Source: Cryptomeria japonica (Eukaryota; Streptophyta; Pinopsida; Cupressales; Cupressaceae). Taken from it: 60,000 nt of DNA. Shown here one piece after another: positions 11,296 through 22,772 of this stretch. Both the position numbers and the translations under genes were made by a program. Every line of letters begins with the position of its first letter. Position 1 is the first letter of the stretch. The stretch is from contig NC_081407.1 of NCBI RefSeq assembly GCF_030272615.1, positions 140,002,897 to 140,062,896 on the forward strand, in the 5' to 3' direction. A model generated the notes under the pieces. The model saw only the letters and a program-made list of their open reading frames with translations, searched no databases and was not told where the DNA came from.

Positions 11296-14200
11296 ATGTC
11301 AAGTAATATGAGAGTGGAAGATAGACTCGAAGGAGCCTCCAACTTCGTTTCTTGGAAGATACGAATCATTGCCATTCTTGAAGAACTAGAATTAGAGTCT
11401 TACATAGAAGAAAATCTAGACATGCCAAATGATGAACCAGAGAAATCTACTTGGAAAAGGCGTAATAATAAAGCAAAGAAAATAATTATTGACTCAGTCA
11501 AAGATCATATTCTTCCATCTATAGCCAGACTGCCTAAAGCATATGAAGTATTTAAAACCATTAAAAATACATATGAAGTTAACAATGCAAGCAGAATGTT
11601 AACCTTGAAACAACAACTTTTAAACATAAAGATGAATAAAGATGATACAATAGCTACATACTTTTCAAGGATATCTGAAGTAAAAGACCAATTACAAACT
11701 ATTGGAAATGAGGTAGATGATCAAGAAATCTCTCTCATAGCCCTAAGAGGATTACCAATTTCATGGGAATCCTACATTCAATGTATTGGCAGAACACCCC
11801 CCTTACCCAAATTTGAACAACTTAAGAATGAGTGCATTCAAGAGGAATCTCGACTAATCTCAAGAGGATTAGGGACAAATAAAGAAGGAGAAATCCAAGC
11901 ACTTTTTACAAATACCTTCAACAAAAAGAAAAAGTTCTTTAAACGGAAGAGAGGAAATAAAAACCATCAGAAAAGAGATATGTCTAAAATTCAGTGTTAC
12001 AAATGCGACAAATATGGGCACACTCACAGGAATTGTCCAGAAAGGAAGAAAACACAAGCTACTCTAGCCGAAGTCAAAGGAGAAAACTCACTTTTCTTCT
12101 TAGCCCTATCAAGCGAAATAAATACAAATAAAAACACTTGGATCGTAGACAGTGGAGCATCAAGGCATATAACTGGATTCAGAAATCAGTTTGAAACACT
12201 TAACGGGCACTCAAGTGAAGAGGTTACTATTGGAGATAACTCCACATATCCTGTGAAAGGAATTGGGACCTATACTATCAAACTAAGAAATGGAGTATCT
12301 CTACAATTAAAGGATGTTCTGTTTGTACCTGGAATAAAAAGAAATCTAGTCTCAATCTCAGGCCTAGCTGATCAAGGATATCGGGTTACCTTCAATGAAG
12401 ATAAAGTTCTACTCTGGCCTAAAAATACAAATATCAAAAATGCCATAACAGTAGGTTCAAGAGATGGTAGCCTATACAAACTATGCAGTGATCAAAAGGA
12501 AGCACTAAATCTTGAAGTTTCAAATAATAATGAATTATGGCACAAAAGATTAGGACACCTAAGATATAGTGCTCTATCCAACATAAAGAAGATTACTTCA
12601 GGACTGCCCCAACTAAAATCTGAACACACAGGCATTTGCAAAGGATGTGCCTTGGGAAAGAATGTGAAAGTTTCTTTTCCCTCAAGCGAGCACAAATCAA
12701 AAGTTATTTTAGAACTAATTCACTCAGACCTATGTGGTCCCATGTCAACACCATCCCTAACTGGATCCTTATACTACATAATCTTTGTTGACGACTACTC
12801 TCGAAAAACATGGATATATTTTCTAAAGTGCAAAGACTCAAATGAAGTACTATCTAAGTTCAAAGAATTCAAGGCACTAGTAGAAAACCAGTCAGGGAAG
12901 AAAACTAAGGTGTTAAGATCCAACAATGGGGGAGAATATACATCTGACAACTTCAAAGACTTTTGTAATTGTGTTGGGATTAAGAGGGAGTATACTATAC
13001 CATATAATCCACAACCGAATGGAGTAGCAGAAAGAAAGAACAGAACCATAATTGAAGCAGCAAAAGCCATGATGCATGACCAAAACTTACACACTTCATT
13101 CTGGGCAGAAGCTTCAAATACAACAGTCTACATTCAAAACAGATGTCCACACTCAGTTCTAGAAAACATAACTCCTGAAGAAGCTTTTACAGGGAACAAA
13201 CCAGACTTAAGTCATTTAAGGATATTTGGCTGTCCCGTATATATACATGTTCCTAAAGAAAAGAGGACGAAACTAGAACCATCCGGAAAAAGAGGTATCT
13301 TCATTGGCTATAGTGAAAATACTAAAGGATATCACATTTACATTCCAGGAAAAAAATCTGTTGAGATAAGTAGAGATGTAAAGTTTGAAGAAAACACTAC
13401 ACTCAAAGAACCTGAGGATGATAACATTACTAAAGAAGAAGAAGATCACATAACTGAGATTGAGAGGGAGAATATCATAGAAAATTCCAAACCTTCAGAC
13501 ACTGAGAGGGAGGACATCATAAGAGCTTTTGAACCTCTTGTTGATGAAAATATTGAAACACTCAATAACAAGAAAAGACCTCTATGGGCAAGGAAAATGA
13601 TTGAAGAGAATAATGTAGAACCAAATGAAATTTCCAAAGAAAATAAGAGAACAAGAACTCTAAAATGTTATGCTGCACTTCTAACCGAACTCACAAATTC
13701 TGAACCAACAAATGTCAGAGAAGCCTTATCAAAACAGGCTTGGAAAGATGCTATGGTTGAAGAATATCAATCTATACTAAAGAATGATGTTTGGGATATA
13801 GTGCCTAGACCAAAAGACAAATCAGTTGTCTCATCCAAGTGGTTATTCAAGATCAAATATGCATCTGATGGCAGCATTGAAAAACATAAAGCTCGCTTTG
13901 TGGCCAGGGGATTCTCTCAGAAAGCAGGAATTGATTATGAAGAGACATTTGCCTCAGTTGCCCGGTATACGTCAGTAAGAACAATCATTGCAATTGCAGC
14001 ATCCAAAGGATGGAAAATTCACCAAATGGACGTAAAGACTGCCTTCCTAAATGGTTCAATTGAAGAAGAAGTATATATAGAACAACCAGAAGGATTCACC
14101 TTACGTGATAAAAATTGCTATGTTTGTAAACTAAAGAAAGCTCTCTATGGGTTAAAACAAGCACCTAGGGCCTGATATGCAAGGATAGACAACTATCTCT

Positions 14201-15229
14201 CCAAACCAGGGTACTCCAAGAACCTAGCAGATCCCAACATCTACTTCAAGGCTTCAAATAGCAATATGATTATATTGGTCCTTTACGTGGATGATCTTTT
14301 GATAACAGGAGAGGATAATCTCATTGAGAAATGTAAGCAAGATCTGGCAGCAGAATTCGATATGAAGGATCTAGGGCTTCTACATTATTTTCTGGGATTA
14401 GAAGTATGGCAGAAGAAAAACTACATCTTCCTAAATCAAGGAAAGTACACCACAGATATTCTAACTAGATTTGGGATGATGGAGTGTAAGCCATTAGCTA
14501 CACCAATGGAAACTAATTTGCACAAGCTGAAAATTGAGGCAGAAGATTCAGAACCTACAGATCCCACACTCTACAGACAAATCGTTGGTTCACTCATGTA
14601 TTTGGTAAATACTCGTCCTGATATCTGCTATGCTACAAATGTATTAAGTCACTTCATGTGTGAACCTAAGAAGATACATCTAATGGTTGCTAAACACATT
14701 CTAAGATATTTACAAAGCACAATCGAACTTGGCTTAAAGTATGAAAATGTTGAGATTCAACTTGAAGGATATTCTGATTCTGATTGGGCCGGAAGTACCA
14801 CTGACCGTAAAAGTACTACAGGGTGTTGCTTCAGTCTTGGTTCTGCTATGATATCTTGGTTCAGCAGAAAACAGTCAGCAGTTGCACAAAGCTCCACCGA
14901 AGCAGAATATATGGCAGCCTCCATGGGAGCTCGTGAAGCGGTATGGCTAAGAAAGTTATTATTTGGATTATTTGGAAAAACTCTGAATTCAACAATAATT
15001 CACTGTGATAATCAGAGTTGTATCAAGCTTTCAGTAAATCCAATTTTTTCACAATCGATCCAAACATATTGAGATCCCTTATCACTACATAAGAGATATG
15101 GTAGATCGAAACGTCATAAAACTAGTGTACATCAGTACTGAAGAACAAAATGTTGATATCTTCACCAAGCCACTTGCAAGATTGAAGATAGAATACTTCA
15201 GAAGTAAACTTGGTATGACTAGATTATAA
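11296..15229 (+). pseudogene. Element C gag-pol polyprotein (Copia)
   Basis: A nearly intact single frame. Order: gag, CCHC knuckle [14 protein letters not shown] (about residue 234), protease [11 protein letters not shown], integrase zinc region (LWHKRLGH...CKGC), integrase core ([35 protein letters not shown]), RT ([31 protein letters not shown]) and RNase H (GYSDSDWAG, SSTEAEYMA), matching the Copia order INT-RT-RH. Three defects: TGA at 14173-14175 in place of a Trp codon, an extra T in the T-run near 15047 shifting the end, and SNNGGEY where the integrase normally has Asp. The last codons resume in another frame and stop at 15227-15229. Confidence 0.95.
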
Positions 15230-15628
15230 TTGAGATTATTAGGATGAAATTCCTACCATGTGTAATTTATTCATGAATAAATAAATAAAATGTATATTGC
15301 AATATTCTAACTGTGTTCAAGAAGATGACGATCTTCTTATGTTTAAGGTTACTATTTCAAGGTGACGATCTTGACAATAGTTGACCAAGTGTCAAGATTG
15401 ACTACATTAAGTTGTTGTCCTGGATTGTGTCGGATATCTTGATCCTAAAGTATGTGATCATCTCATGATTGACTTCTTAAGTGATTGTCCCGGATTGAAT
15501 CGGATATCATGATATTGAGTTTATTGTCATGACAAGACTATATTAAATGTTGTCCCGAATTGTGTCGGAAGTCATGACAAAATATGCTCCCAAGAAAATT
15601 ACTTAGATCCACTCTTGCTAAGAGGGAG
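15230..15628 (+). repeat. Element C 3' untranslated region with a threefold motif and polypurine tract
   Basis: Three imperfect copies of a unit centred on TTGTCCCGGATTGTGTCGGA lie at about 15413, 15485 and 15552, roughly 70 bp apart, each followed by a TCATGAY-like stretch. The region ends in AAGAGGGAG, the polypurine tract, directly before the 3' LTR. Confidence 0.75.
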
Positions 15629-15917
15629 TGTTAAGATATAGCCCTCATGAATCTAACTAATGGTAAATCGGTTATTATCTGGAGAGTGATATATTAATAG
15701 AGCATACAGTTTGGAAATTAAACATAAACAAACTTATTGTTATGAAAGGTTGCCTTCGTAGGGACATGTCCATAGTTGCCACGTATGGACATGTCCCTAC
15801 GTAGGCAACCTTTCCTCTTGTATTTAAACCGGATTCAATGATGGAGACGATCAATAACTCACGGCAATCAGTCTTCCAGAATCGCTGTCATTTTTCTTCG
15901 ATCCATATTTCACAACA
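15629..15917 (+). repeat. Element C 3' LTR
   Basis: Matches the 5' LTR but with a shortened palindrome (15748-15810): 27-base arms with one mismatch around a 9-base spacer. About 7 bases of the inner arm are missing compared with the 5' LTR. Confidence 0.95.
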
Positions 15918-18507
15918 CCATTTGCCAACGGAAGAGGCCATTCAAGGAGTCCCCATCGTCCCTTGAGCATGCCTCCAGTTCTAACACCCCTTCGTCACTA
16001 GGTTCCATGCGGCGTCCGTCTTCGCCCTCCGCTAACTAGTCTCCCTCAGATTTCGAGTCGGAGGAGGATGCCAACTCCTCACTCACCATCTGCATACGGA
16101 GATCGATCACGTACTTCCTCCCCACGTTTTCCAAGGACAGAGTATTACGCTTCCAGTTATGGTTTGCTTTTGCTGCAATGAGCCACCCACGCCTGAGGAT
16201 GGCGTCATACCCTTTTTGCTTCAAGGAAATTACTACAAAATCCAACACGAAGGGCTGCGTGCCAATCATCACTTGTTGGCCCATGAGGGTACCAAGGGGT
16301 TTAATCCCATGCTGATCTGCCCCTAGTAGGTTGAACGTGGGGGGCCACAATGTAGGCTTTCCCAGTTTTTTCCATGTCGCTTCTGGGAGCACATTTACTC
16401 CCGACCCTCTGTCCACAATAGTGTCTGTCAAGGTAGTCCCCAGTATGCCCATTTCTACTACCGCCAGTTGGCGTCTGCTGTTGACTACCAACAACATGGG
16501 GTCGACCGTGGGGCTTAGGACCTCCCTTAACGCAGAGTCGGCTGTGGGGCTCATGACCTCCCTCATTTTCACCTGTGAAGGTGCAGAGTTTAAGATAGCG
16601 GTTTTTAGCTGCGGCATGGTCTCCAGGAGGTCTTGAATTCTCACGGGTACCTTTATCTGCAATATTTGCCTTAAGATTTCCTCTTCTCCCCTCGTCTGTA
16701 GGGGACTTGCGGTCTGGTGGCTGTTCTGCCTTTGTGCGGCCATTTCCTTTGTGATCTCGTCTCTTGCTTCCCGCACCCTCTCGGTCTCCGTGCGGGGATT
16801 TGGGTATGCACTCTTTTTGGCCCGCGCCTTGGTGATTGCCAATACTTCTGCCTCCGTGGGTTCTATGTTTAGAAGGTTTACACCAAGCTTCGGGCAATTT
16901 GCGTCCTCATGGTCACCTGGCCCGTACCATCGGTAGAGGTGCTGAGGGTTAGCTTCCTTTGTGCAGTCGCGGGCAAAGTGTCCCCACTGATTGCAGGCCC
17001 TACACTGGATCATTGGCTGGCCTTTGGCGTCATACTGGATCCGGTTTCTGTTATTGTTATTGTTATTGTTTCTTCTGCCGTCACGTCTGTTGTCCCGGTA
17101 TCCTCCAGATGATGCCGTTGTGTTTGTTTGTTGGCTCGTGCCCGCTGGTGCGGACGTTGTGGCCTGCTCCGTGAACAACACCCGGTTCATTTGCGTGTTC
17201 TGGGTTTTCATGTTGTATGGGCATTGCTTGGTGGAGTGTCCCATCACTTGGCAAATATCACAGAATGCCTTCTTCTGGCAAGTACCCTTTGTGTGCTCCT
17301 CCTCTTTGCACTCAGTGCACCATATGTCCCCTTCGGTCCGACTGGTGCTTCTCATTGTTCTGAATTCCCTCCTCATTCGCTCCATGTCTTTCTGGAGCAC
17401 TTGCTCCCATTTGCCAGCCTCGCTGTCACTGCTGCTTTCTTGTGACAAGTCATCCTCCTCCGACGAGCTATCCTTCTTTTTCTTCGATGTCTTGGTCTCG
17501 CTCTCGAGATCCATTGCTCTATTGTATGCATCTTCGTACGATGTAGGTGGAATGATTTTCATCTTCTTTCGGAGGGAATGCTTTAGTCCCTCCACGAACC
17601 ATTGCTTTTTCAACCCATCTATTGGTTGACTCTCCATTTTTCCCAATAGTTCCTTCAGCCACCGACTATAGGCTCGGACAATCTCGTTCTTGTTCTGCTT
17701 CGTTCCATAGATCTCGGCGACTATTTCGTTGTCATCTCTCAAAAGGCGGAACTCTATCCCAATCTCCTTCTTCAGGTCGGGCCATGTGTCGACTTTAGCT
17801 TTGTTCATATCTGTGTACCAGTCTATGGCCACTCCCCTCAAGGTTGCTGGGAATTGTGTTACCCATTCATCTTGATCGGTAACACCGTTTGCTGACCATA
17901 TGGTTTCGCACGTTCGACAATGGCGGATAGGATCTTCCTTCCCGTCGCCGTTGAACTTCGGTAGTTTCTGTTTGCTCGCCATTGATGGGGGTCATTTCCC
18001 CTGAGGTGGTTGTTGCTGTGTTTGAGCCCCTGTGTCGCTCCCTCCAGCGCTCGTGGTGTGTCCTGCGTGGGTGACTGGTGGTACCGTGTTCTGCCTGCCG
18101 TGCGTCGCACCTACAGTCGTACGGTTGCCCTCCCCTTCGCTCTCACCCGCGCCCACTCCTGGTTCCCGTTGGTGATCTTCACTCCGCGGTGTAAGGGATA
18201 AGTTTCTAAACTGATCCCGAGTCTCCTCCACTAGATTTCGCCGTAACCTTGTTTCTTCCAGAAACTCTTCGTGGCTCCGCATCCTACGATGCTCTGGCGA
18301 TGCGTAGAAATTTCCGTCGGCTTTTGCACCCTCCGTGACACCTCCTTGGTTCCCCTCGGGCCACCCTTCGGCAGGTCGTCCTTTAGCAAGTTGCCTCAGC
18401 CTCCGTCTAAGTTCTACTTGCTGCTCCAGAATCAAGGCCCTCTGCGTGGCCTCCCACTTGTCCGTTTCTGCTTTTTTGTTTCTATCTTTATTCAATAGGT
18501 TGGGCAT
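15918..18507 (-). pseudogene. Element A gag-protease with four zinc knuckles
   Basis: Minus-strand frame taken from ATG at 18507 (MPNLLNKDRNKK). A charged helical N-terminus leads to a gag core (GDGKEDPIRHCRTCETIW, LRGVAIDWYTDM). Four CX2CX4HX4C knuckles follow: WCTECKEEEHTKGTC, FCDICQVMGHSTKQC, CRACNQWGHFARDC, and a fourth with both leading Cys changed to Tyr (YRWYGPGDHEDANC). The protease motif reads DTIVDRGSGVNVLP, with Arg after the catalytic Asp where A2 has Gly. One in-frame TGA near 17990 interrupts the gag N-terminus; the ATG at 17982 is after it. The link to pol continues to the CCATT target site of element C. Confidence 0.88.
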
Positions 18508-18627
18508 TAATTGTTGCACATTTCCATAACTCACAATATATAAATCAAAACACGTCTTTATTAATTCATTTCCTCCAATACAACTCGTGTCAATGACACT
18601 TTTATTTGAATATAAAAAGTTCAAGGT

Positions 18628-19079
18628 TCAATTCCCTCCTGGCCTGGCACCATCTCGTTCCGTTTCCCGTCGGTTGTTTTCTTCGTAGCGTTGAAGGATT
18701 TGTTGGCATCGCTCTTCCTGGGCAATCTCCTCTAAGCGAGCTTGTTGTGCCAGCGATGCCTGTGCAAGCAACCGGGGGAGGTGGTTCATCAACCGGTTTA
18801 TTGCTGGGCTAACCTCCAGCGCTGTCCACACAGTACTTGGTGGGATTTCCGCCTCTCGTCGGACGTAGGTCTGGATGGCTACCTGGAGCAAAATTGAAAA
18901 TTTGCTCTGTCTTCTCCTGTGTAAAGTTCTGTTCGCGCGTCGTCGGCCTCTGGGTTTATTTCACCAACGGGTAGGCCCATTGTGTTCGTGCGCCATCCGC
19001 GTCTTCCGTTCTCGAGTACGTCTAGGCAACGGCGCCAAATGTTTGCTCTCTCGGGTGAATAACTTAAAACATAAAGCAC
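18628..19079 (-). pseudogene. Extra frame upstream of gag in element A (ORF0)
   Basis: Two overlapping minus-strand frames (18879-19079 and 18628-18891) correspond to a single 157-codon frame in the related element A2 (39198-39671), so a frameshift near 18890 is inferred. The frame runs from inside the LTR across the primer site and ends just before gag. Recognisable stretches are LPVGEINPE, WTALEVSP and a Gln/Ala/Glu-rich helix (LLAQASLAQQARLEEIAQEE). I do not recognise the product. Shared open frame in two diverged copies suggests it was once translated. Confidence 0.6.
19025..19037 (-). other. Element A primer-binding site, tRNA-Asp type
   Basis: On the minus strand TGGCGCCGTTGCC follows the LTR after two extra T. 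It equals the start of the site complementary to the 3' end of plant tRNA-Asp, as used by Athila-like elements; the match stops after 13 bases. Confidence 0.8.
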
Positions 19080-19299
19080 GTAATGCAGAATAATAACGCC
19101 ATGATATCAGACAAGTATATGAGATATTATTCCATTCATAATCGTGTGTTGCAATTTACATTCTGAAGTATATAAAGATACCGAGGGGGTGCGAGTGCCA
19201 ACCGTCACACCGCAACTGCCACCCCTCGGTTGCCAACTAACCAAAACAATTACACATAATTAACTAGTCGTATTTTCCTATACAATAATGCCGCCAACA
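19040..19299 (-). repeat. Element A 5' LTR
   Basis: On the minus strand TGTTGGCGGCA...GCAAACA, 260 bp. It aligns along its length with the two LTRs of A2. Contains an inverted repeat near 19180-19230 (CCGAGGGG with CCCCTCGG). The base run after it, GAGAC, would be the target duplication, but the other end of A is outside the window. Confidence 0.92.
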
Positions 19300-19999
19300 G
19301 AGACTAGTTTGGAGTCTTCTCAGCTCTAAGTGCTCAAGTGATAGGTGAGAGTCAAGGTAGTTGCTGAATGATGCTTCACAGTGCAATCCTCAAGTCAAGT
19401 CAAGGTGAGTCTTAGGTGCGATGAGTAGTCAGGTGAGCAACTAGACACCCTTAGGTTGGCACGTAGAGGTGATGATCAATCAGCTAAGATGAAGTGCTTG
19501 ATGAAGATGATTCAAGGTCCGAGTGATGATGAAGAGATAGAAAATGCCAAGCCAACCTTATAAAGAAGCTACTTTACACTTGGTGAAATTAATAAGTGAA
19601 GAGGTCAAAGTGAGTTATCCATGACTCACCAAAATCCACAAGCGTTGAAATGATGAGCTTCAGCAAGGAATGAGGAAATATGTAGATTTTTGGAGTTTTT
19701 GGATTTGGGGGTTCACAAATATGTCGATTTTTAAGGTAAATTGATTTTGCAAGTTCTTAGTGGATACCAGTGATTGTTCTTGGTGATTTTGGGTGTTGTT
19801 TTGAGCATATTGCAGGTGACTCAAAGTTGGTTGAACATTCCTCCAAGGCTGGCTGTATCTCCATTTTGCATGCTGGGATTTGTGGGTTGGTTTCCCGGTT
19901 CTGAGTATTGCACCAAAAGAATCCTCAAGGCTAGACAATCCTTTGCAAGGTGTTTTGTTGTGGTTTTCTGCTAATGATGATTTTGACCCTTTTCAAGTG
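19300..19999. other. Unannotated stretch between A and X1
   Basis: AT-rich, with repeated AAGTCAAGGTGAGTC-like words around 19330-19450. I see no convincing gene or transposon domain. Confidence 0.4.
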
Positions 20000-20290
20000 G
20001 TTGTACCAAAGTTCCCCTACTCGCCGCGAGTCAGGCGAGTTCGCCGCGTTGGCGAGTTGAGCCAAGCTCGGCGAGTTTTGTTGACTCGGGACTCGGACTT
20101 AGCGAGTTTTGACCATAACTCGCCTGACTCTCACCTATAACTCGCCTGACTCTCACCTATCACTGTTAAAAATCTCTTAATTTCAAGGGTTTTTTTATTT
20201 TGCCGAGTCATTGCCGAGTCGTTGCCGAGTCATAGCCGAGTCACGAGTCGAGTCAGCCTTGCCGAGTCCGAGCCTGGGAACTTTGGGTTG
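20000..20290. mobile_element. X1: short inverted-repeat element filled with CGAGT/ACTCG motifs
   Basis: Ends are inverted: CCAAAGTTCCC on the left, GGGAACTTTGG on the right. The inside is almost only ACTCG/CGAGT/GAGTC words on both strands. Flanks TTCAAGTG and TACAAGTG match 7 of 8, consistent with an 8-bp target duplication as made by hAT-type transposases. No coding capacity. Class membership with X2 and X3 is inferred from shared architecture. Confidence 0.7.
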
Positions 20291-20739
20291 TACAAGTGTG
20301 GGGTTGCTTTGGGATTTGTAACAGGGTTTATGGTTGATTTTGTGGATGCTTTTTCCTCCTAGTTGGCACTCAATCTTGTAGGGAGTGATTGCTGAGGTTG
20401 TTGTTTGATATTGGCCTCTAAGGTGAGGATTTGAATATTTTGGCTTATTGCCCAGCATGACCAGCACCCTTAACTTGTTGTTGCAGACGTTCTGACACAG
20501 ATTTGAGGTCATTAGAGTGGATTAATCTCTCTGGAGTAAGCTGGTTTGATGGTCTGGACATGATGGTCATCTTTGCATTTGCAGCTGATTGTCCATTTTT
20601 GACTCTGCTGTAGCAAGTCTGAACAGCTATGTAATATTGCATATATGAGGTATTTTAATGCTTTGGTTGTTGGTTCAGTTATAATTACCTTTTCATGTTG
20701 TAATGCTTTGTTTCAAATGTCAAACCCTCGAGAACATTG
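20291..20739. other. Unannotated stretch
   Basis: A minus-strand open frame at 20445-20642 has no recognisable domain. No repeat boundary or splice structure that I could defend. Confidence 0.35.
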
Positions 20740-21195
20740 TGACTGAGTATTGAATGAACATTGAAAGATTCAAATCAGATTTCTCATCAGCAAGAAACAT
20801 GTGTTTTGCTTTGTCAAGTTGTCCTTTCAATCAACATCTTTTCAAAGAAAATAAAAATGCTGAAAGCCTGAAACACAATGTATTGCCTAGGAAAAAGAAT
20901 ATTTTTGTTTTGTCAAATTCAAGTGTACCCCATTCTTTTCTGGGTGCATTATATAACTCAAATTTTCCTTTCCCAGCGCACCTCAATCAGAGGCAAGACA
21001 TCCCTCAAATGTTTGCAGTAACTAGGAAAGTTAACTAACAAATCTAGCTCACCAAATTGGGCGGTTTACTAATGAATCAATCCCTCAAATCAAGGCAATT
21101 TCAAACAGTTAACCGACTGCTTAATAAATTATATTGAATGCACTTAAAACAAATGCAGAAATACCACAACAGTAATAAAACGAACCTAGAAATAC
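20740..21195. repeat. Fragments of H-family LTR
   Basis: 20830-21120 resembles the H LTRs at about 33550-33780 and 40740-41000 (shared AGGCAAGACATCCCTC, AAGTTAACTRAC). The following 21125-21195 resembles the other end of those LTRs (GAATGCAC, CCTAGAAATACTA). The order is shifted relative to the complete LTRs, so it is a rearranged or doubly truncated piece. Confidence 0.65.
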
Positions 21196-22047
21196 TATAG
21201 CAATAAACACACACACATACACTCTCTCTCTCTATAATATATATAGTCCCCTTTAATTTGCAGCACTAGATGAGTGCTTTGACAACAACTGGATATTATG
21301 AAGTGTTCAGTTAAATATTTATATGTTTGAAATAATGCAGTTGAGTCTTTAAGTATGAAGCAGTTGTGTCTTTGTGTTCTCCTGTTGAGCATTCGTTGGA
21401 TCTATCAGTAAAAAATCAAGATAGTTGCATACTAGAATAAGGCATGTGTGTTTTGGCATCATACCCGTCCCAACACTATCTTGATTAGTTGGAATTGGAA
21501 TAAAGTTGGAAGTGTGGTTAGTTATTTGTTTGGAATTGCCACTGATTAAGGAGGAAACTACCTATAATTGAGGAATGGGGTGAAAAAAAGTATTTCATGG
21601 GTTATAAGAGGTGTTGAGGGCAAAAAGAGAGGCAACTTTTAAAAATTAAAAAACAATAACTCAGTTTCTGATGCTACTATGACAACTTAACACTTGGGAC
21701 AAAAACTTTAGGCGGATCAACTATTCTCTTGGGGATGAAAACCCTCAAGTGACAATCAGGGGAGCAGAACAACTATAGATTTGTGCAGAATAAAGCAACA
21801 ACAGGGTTGTTTAGCATCCCTAGGACCACTAGTACATTCAGTTTGCATGTTGTAGACTATTCAAGAGCTTCAAAGGAGATTACTTTGTATGTTGGGTGCA
21901 CCTAGTGAGCTGTCTCAAACTAGTCATATAGTTTTCCATTGATTGTATGTGTTTGTAAATAAATAAAAAAGAAAAAAAAATGTTTTCTATTTGGGTTTTT
22001 CTGGATTATATAATGTGTGCAACTAGTCTAGGACATAGGACATTTCA
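21196..22047 (+). repeat. Probable 5' LTR remnant of element D
   Basis: Begins with short CA, CT and TA runs (21206-21245). The end GGACATTTCA at 22047 abuts a primer-binding site, so at least the right part is R/U5 of an LTR. The LTR start could not be placed. An A-rich run lies at 21960-21980. Confidence 0.55.
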
Positions 22048-22048
22048 A

Positions 22049-22061
22049 TGGTATTAGAGTT
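22049..22061 (+). other. Element D primer-binding site
   Basis: TGGTATTAGAGTT, a decayed form of TGGTATCAGAGC. The bases after it (TTGCCAACTTGTG) match those after the primer site of element B, which supports a related chromovirus. Confidence 0.75.
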
Positions 22062-22093
22062 GTGAACTTGCCAACTTGTGAAAAAACACAAAC

Positions 22094-22445
22094 ATGTATA
22101 TCAAGACAAAGGAGGAAAGAGTAGAACTATTTCAAAACACTATGATACATAGTTCTAGGACTCGCCAGGGCTCGGCTGAGCTGAGTCTCAGGGATTCGAG
22201 ACTCTCCAGGAACTCGCTCTAGGTGAGACTCACTAGAAGCTGGTTTTTTGTTGAGTCCTACCGAGTTTTTGCCGAGTCCTGCTGAGTCTTGCCGGTTTTT
22301 TGCCAAGTCCCGATTCAGATCAGCCTTGCCAAGTCCGCGTCGAGTTCGAGTCTTGTTTCTATGCTATGATAGGTGTCCAAATGGATTGAAATGACAAAGT
22401 AGTTGACAATGGGTCAAGAAAGAATGATCAAGTTGTTGACGTAGT
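22094..22445 (+). pseudogene. Element D gag start (first copy of a tandem duplication)
   Basis: Starts MYIKTKEERVELFQN, then is cut by X2 (22148-22363) and resumes to 22445, where solo LTR E is inserted. The sequence on both sides of X2 is repeated at 27736-27840 without the insertion. Confidence 0.75.
22148..22363. mobile_element. X2: short inverted-repeat element filled with CGAGT/ACTCG motifs
   Basis: Flanked by a perfect 8-bp duplication CTATGATA (22140-22147 and 22364-22371). The uninterrupted site with one CTATGATA exists at 27750-27757, with matching sequence on both sides, which proves insertion. Ends are CATAGTTCTAGGACTCG and CGAGTCTTGTTTCTATG, an imperfect inverted repeat. The interior is GAGTC/GACTC/CGAGT words. 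No coding capacity. The 8-bp duplication points to a hAT-type transposase acting in trans. Confidence 0.88.
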
Positions 22446-22772
22446 TGTAATGCCCCCTAATAAGTTGTACCCTAAATTAGCCTAAATTTGCCCTAATCTT
22501 AAATAGGTAATTAAGTTTATGGGAGTACCTTTGTATATTGTTTTCCAGCAACACAAAATTAGAGAACATATATGAAGTAATACTTATAGATTGAAACATA
22601 AGCTAATGAATTAGATTGAGTGATATAAACTTTTAATGTATTAATTACCATTAGTATCATATTTGTTAGATAAAATCAGATTGTAGGTTAGTTGCCATTC
22701 TTTATTATCCAATTTCTTAGTGCACTAGGGTAGGCTGGTTGGATAGGGTGTCCAAGAGACCCTCCACCCTAG

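Larger units (their letters stand above)
10866..15917 (+). mobile_element. Element C: Ty1/copia retrotransposon inserted in A
   Basis: A complete plus-strand Copia element of 5.05 kb with LTRs of 296 and 289 bp, TGGTATCAGAGCC primer site, one gag-pol frame and a polypurine tract. Flanked by a perfect 5-bp duplication CCATT (10861-10865 and 15918-15922). It sits in the spacer between protease and RT of element A. The LTRs differ at only a handful of bases plus one indel, so it is a fairly recent insertion. Confidence 0.97.
1..19299 (-). mobile_element. Element A: Ty3/gypsy retrotransposon (Tat/Athila-like), 5' part, twice interrupted
   Basis: A minus-strand LTR retrotransposon whose own sequence is 1-2643, 10228-10865 and 15918-19299. 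From right to left it shows a TG...CA LTR, a tRNA-Asp-type primer site, an extra frame before gag, gag with four CCHC knuckles, protease, reverse transcriptase, RNase H and integrase. The two gaps are filled by elements B and C; across both gaps the reading of pol continues. The 3' LTR is not in the window and must lie to the left. Several stops and frameshifts make it non-functional. Lineage is inferred from the non-chromodomain integrase style and the primer type. Confidence 0.9.

Noticed and set aside
16331-17629. Plus-strand frames of up to 212 codons opposite A gag
   Set aside because: Antisense to gag; codon pattern and Cys/Phe/Leu-rich content are typical of shadows.
20445-20642. Minus-strand 65-codon frame near X1
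   Set aside because: No domain, no splice sites that I could pair, no second copy; not called as a gene.
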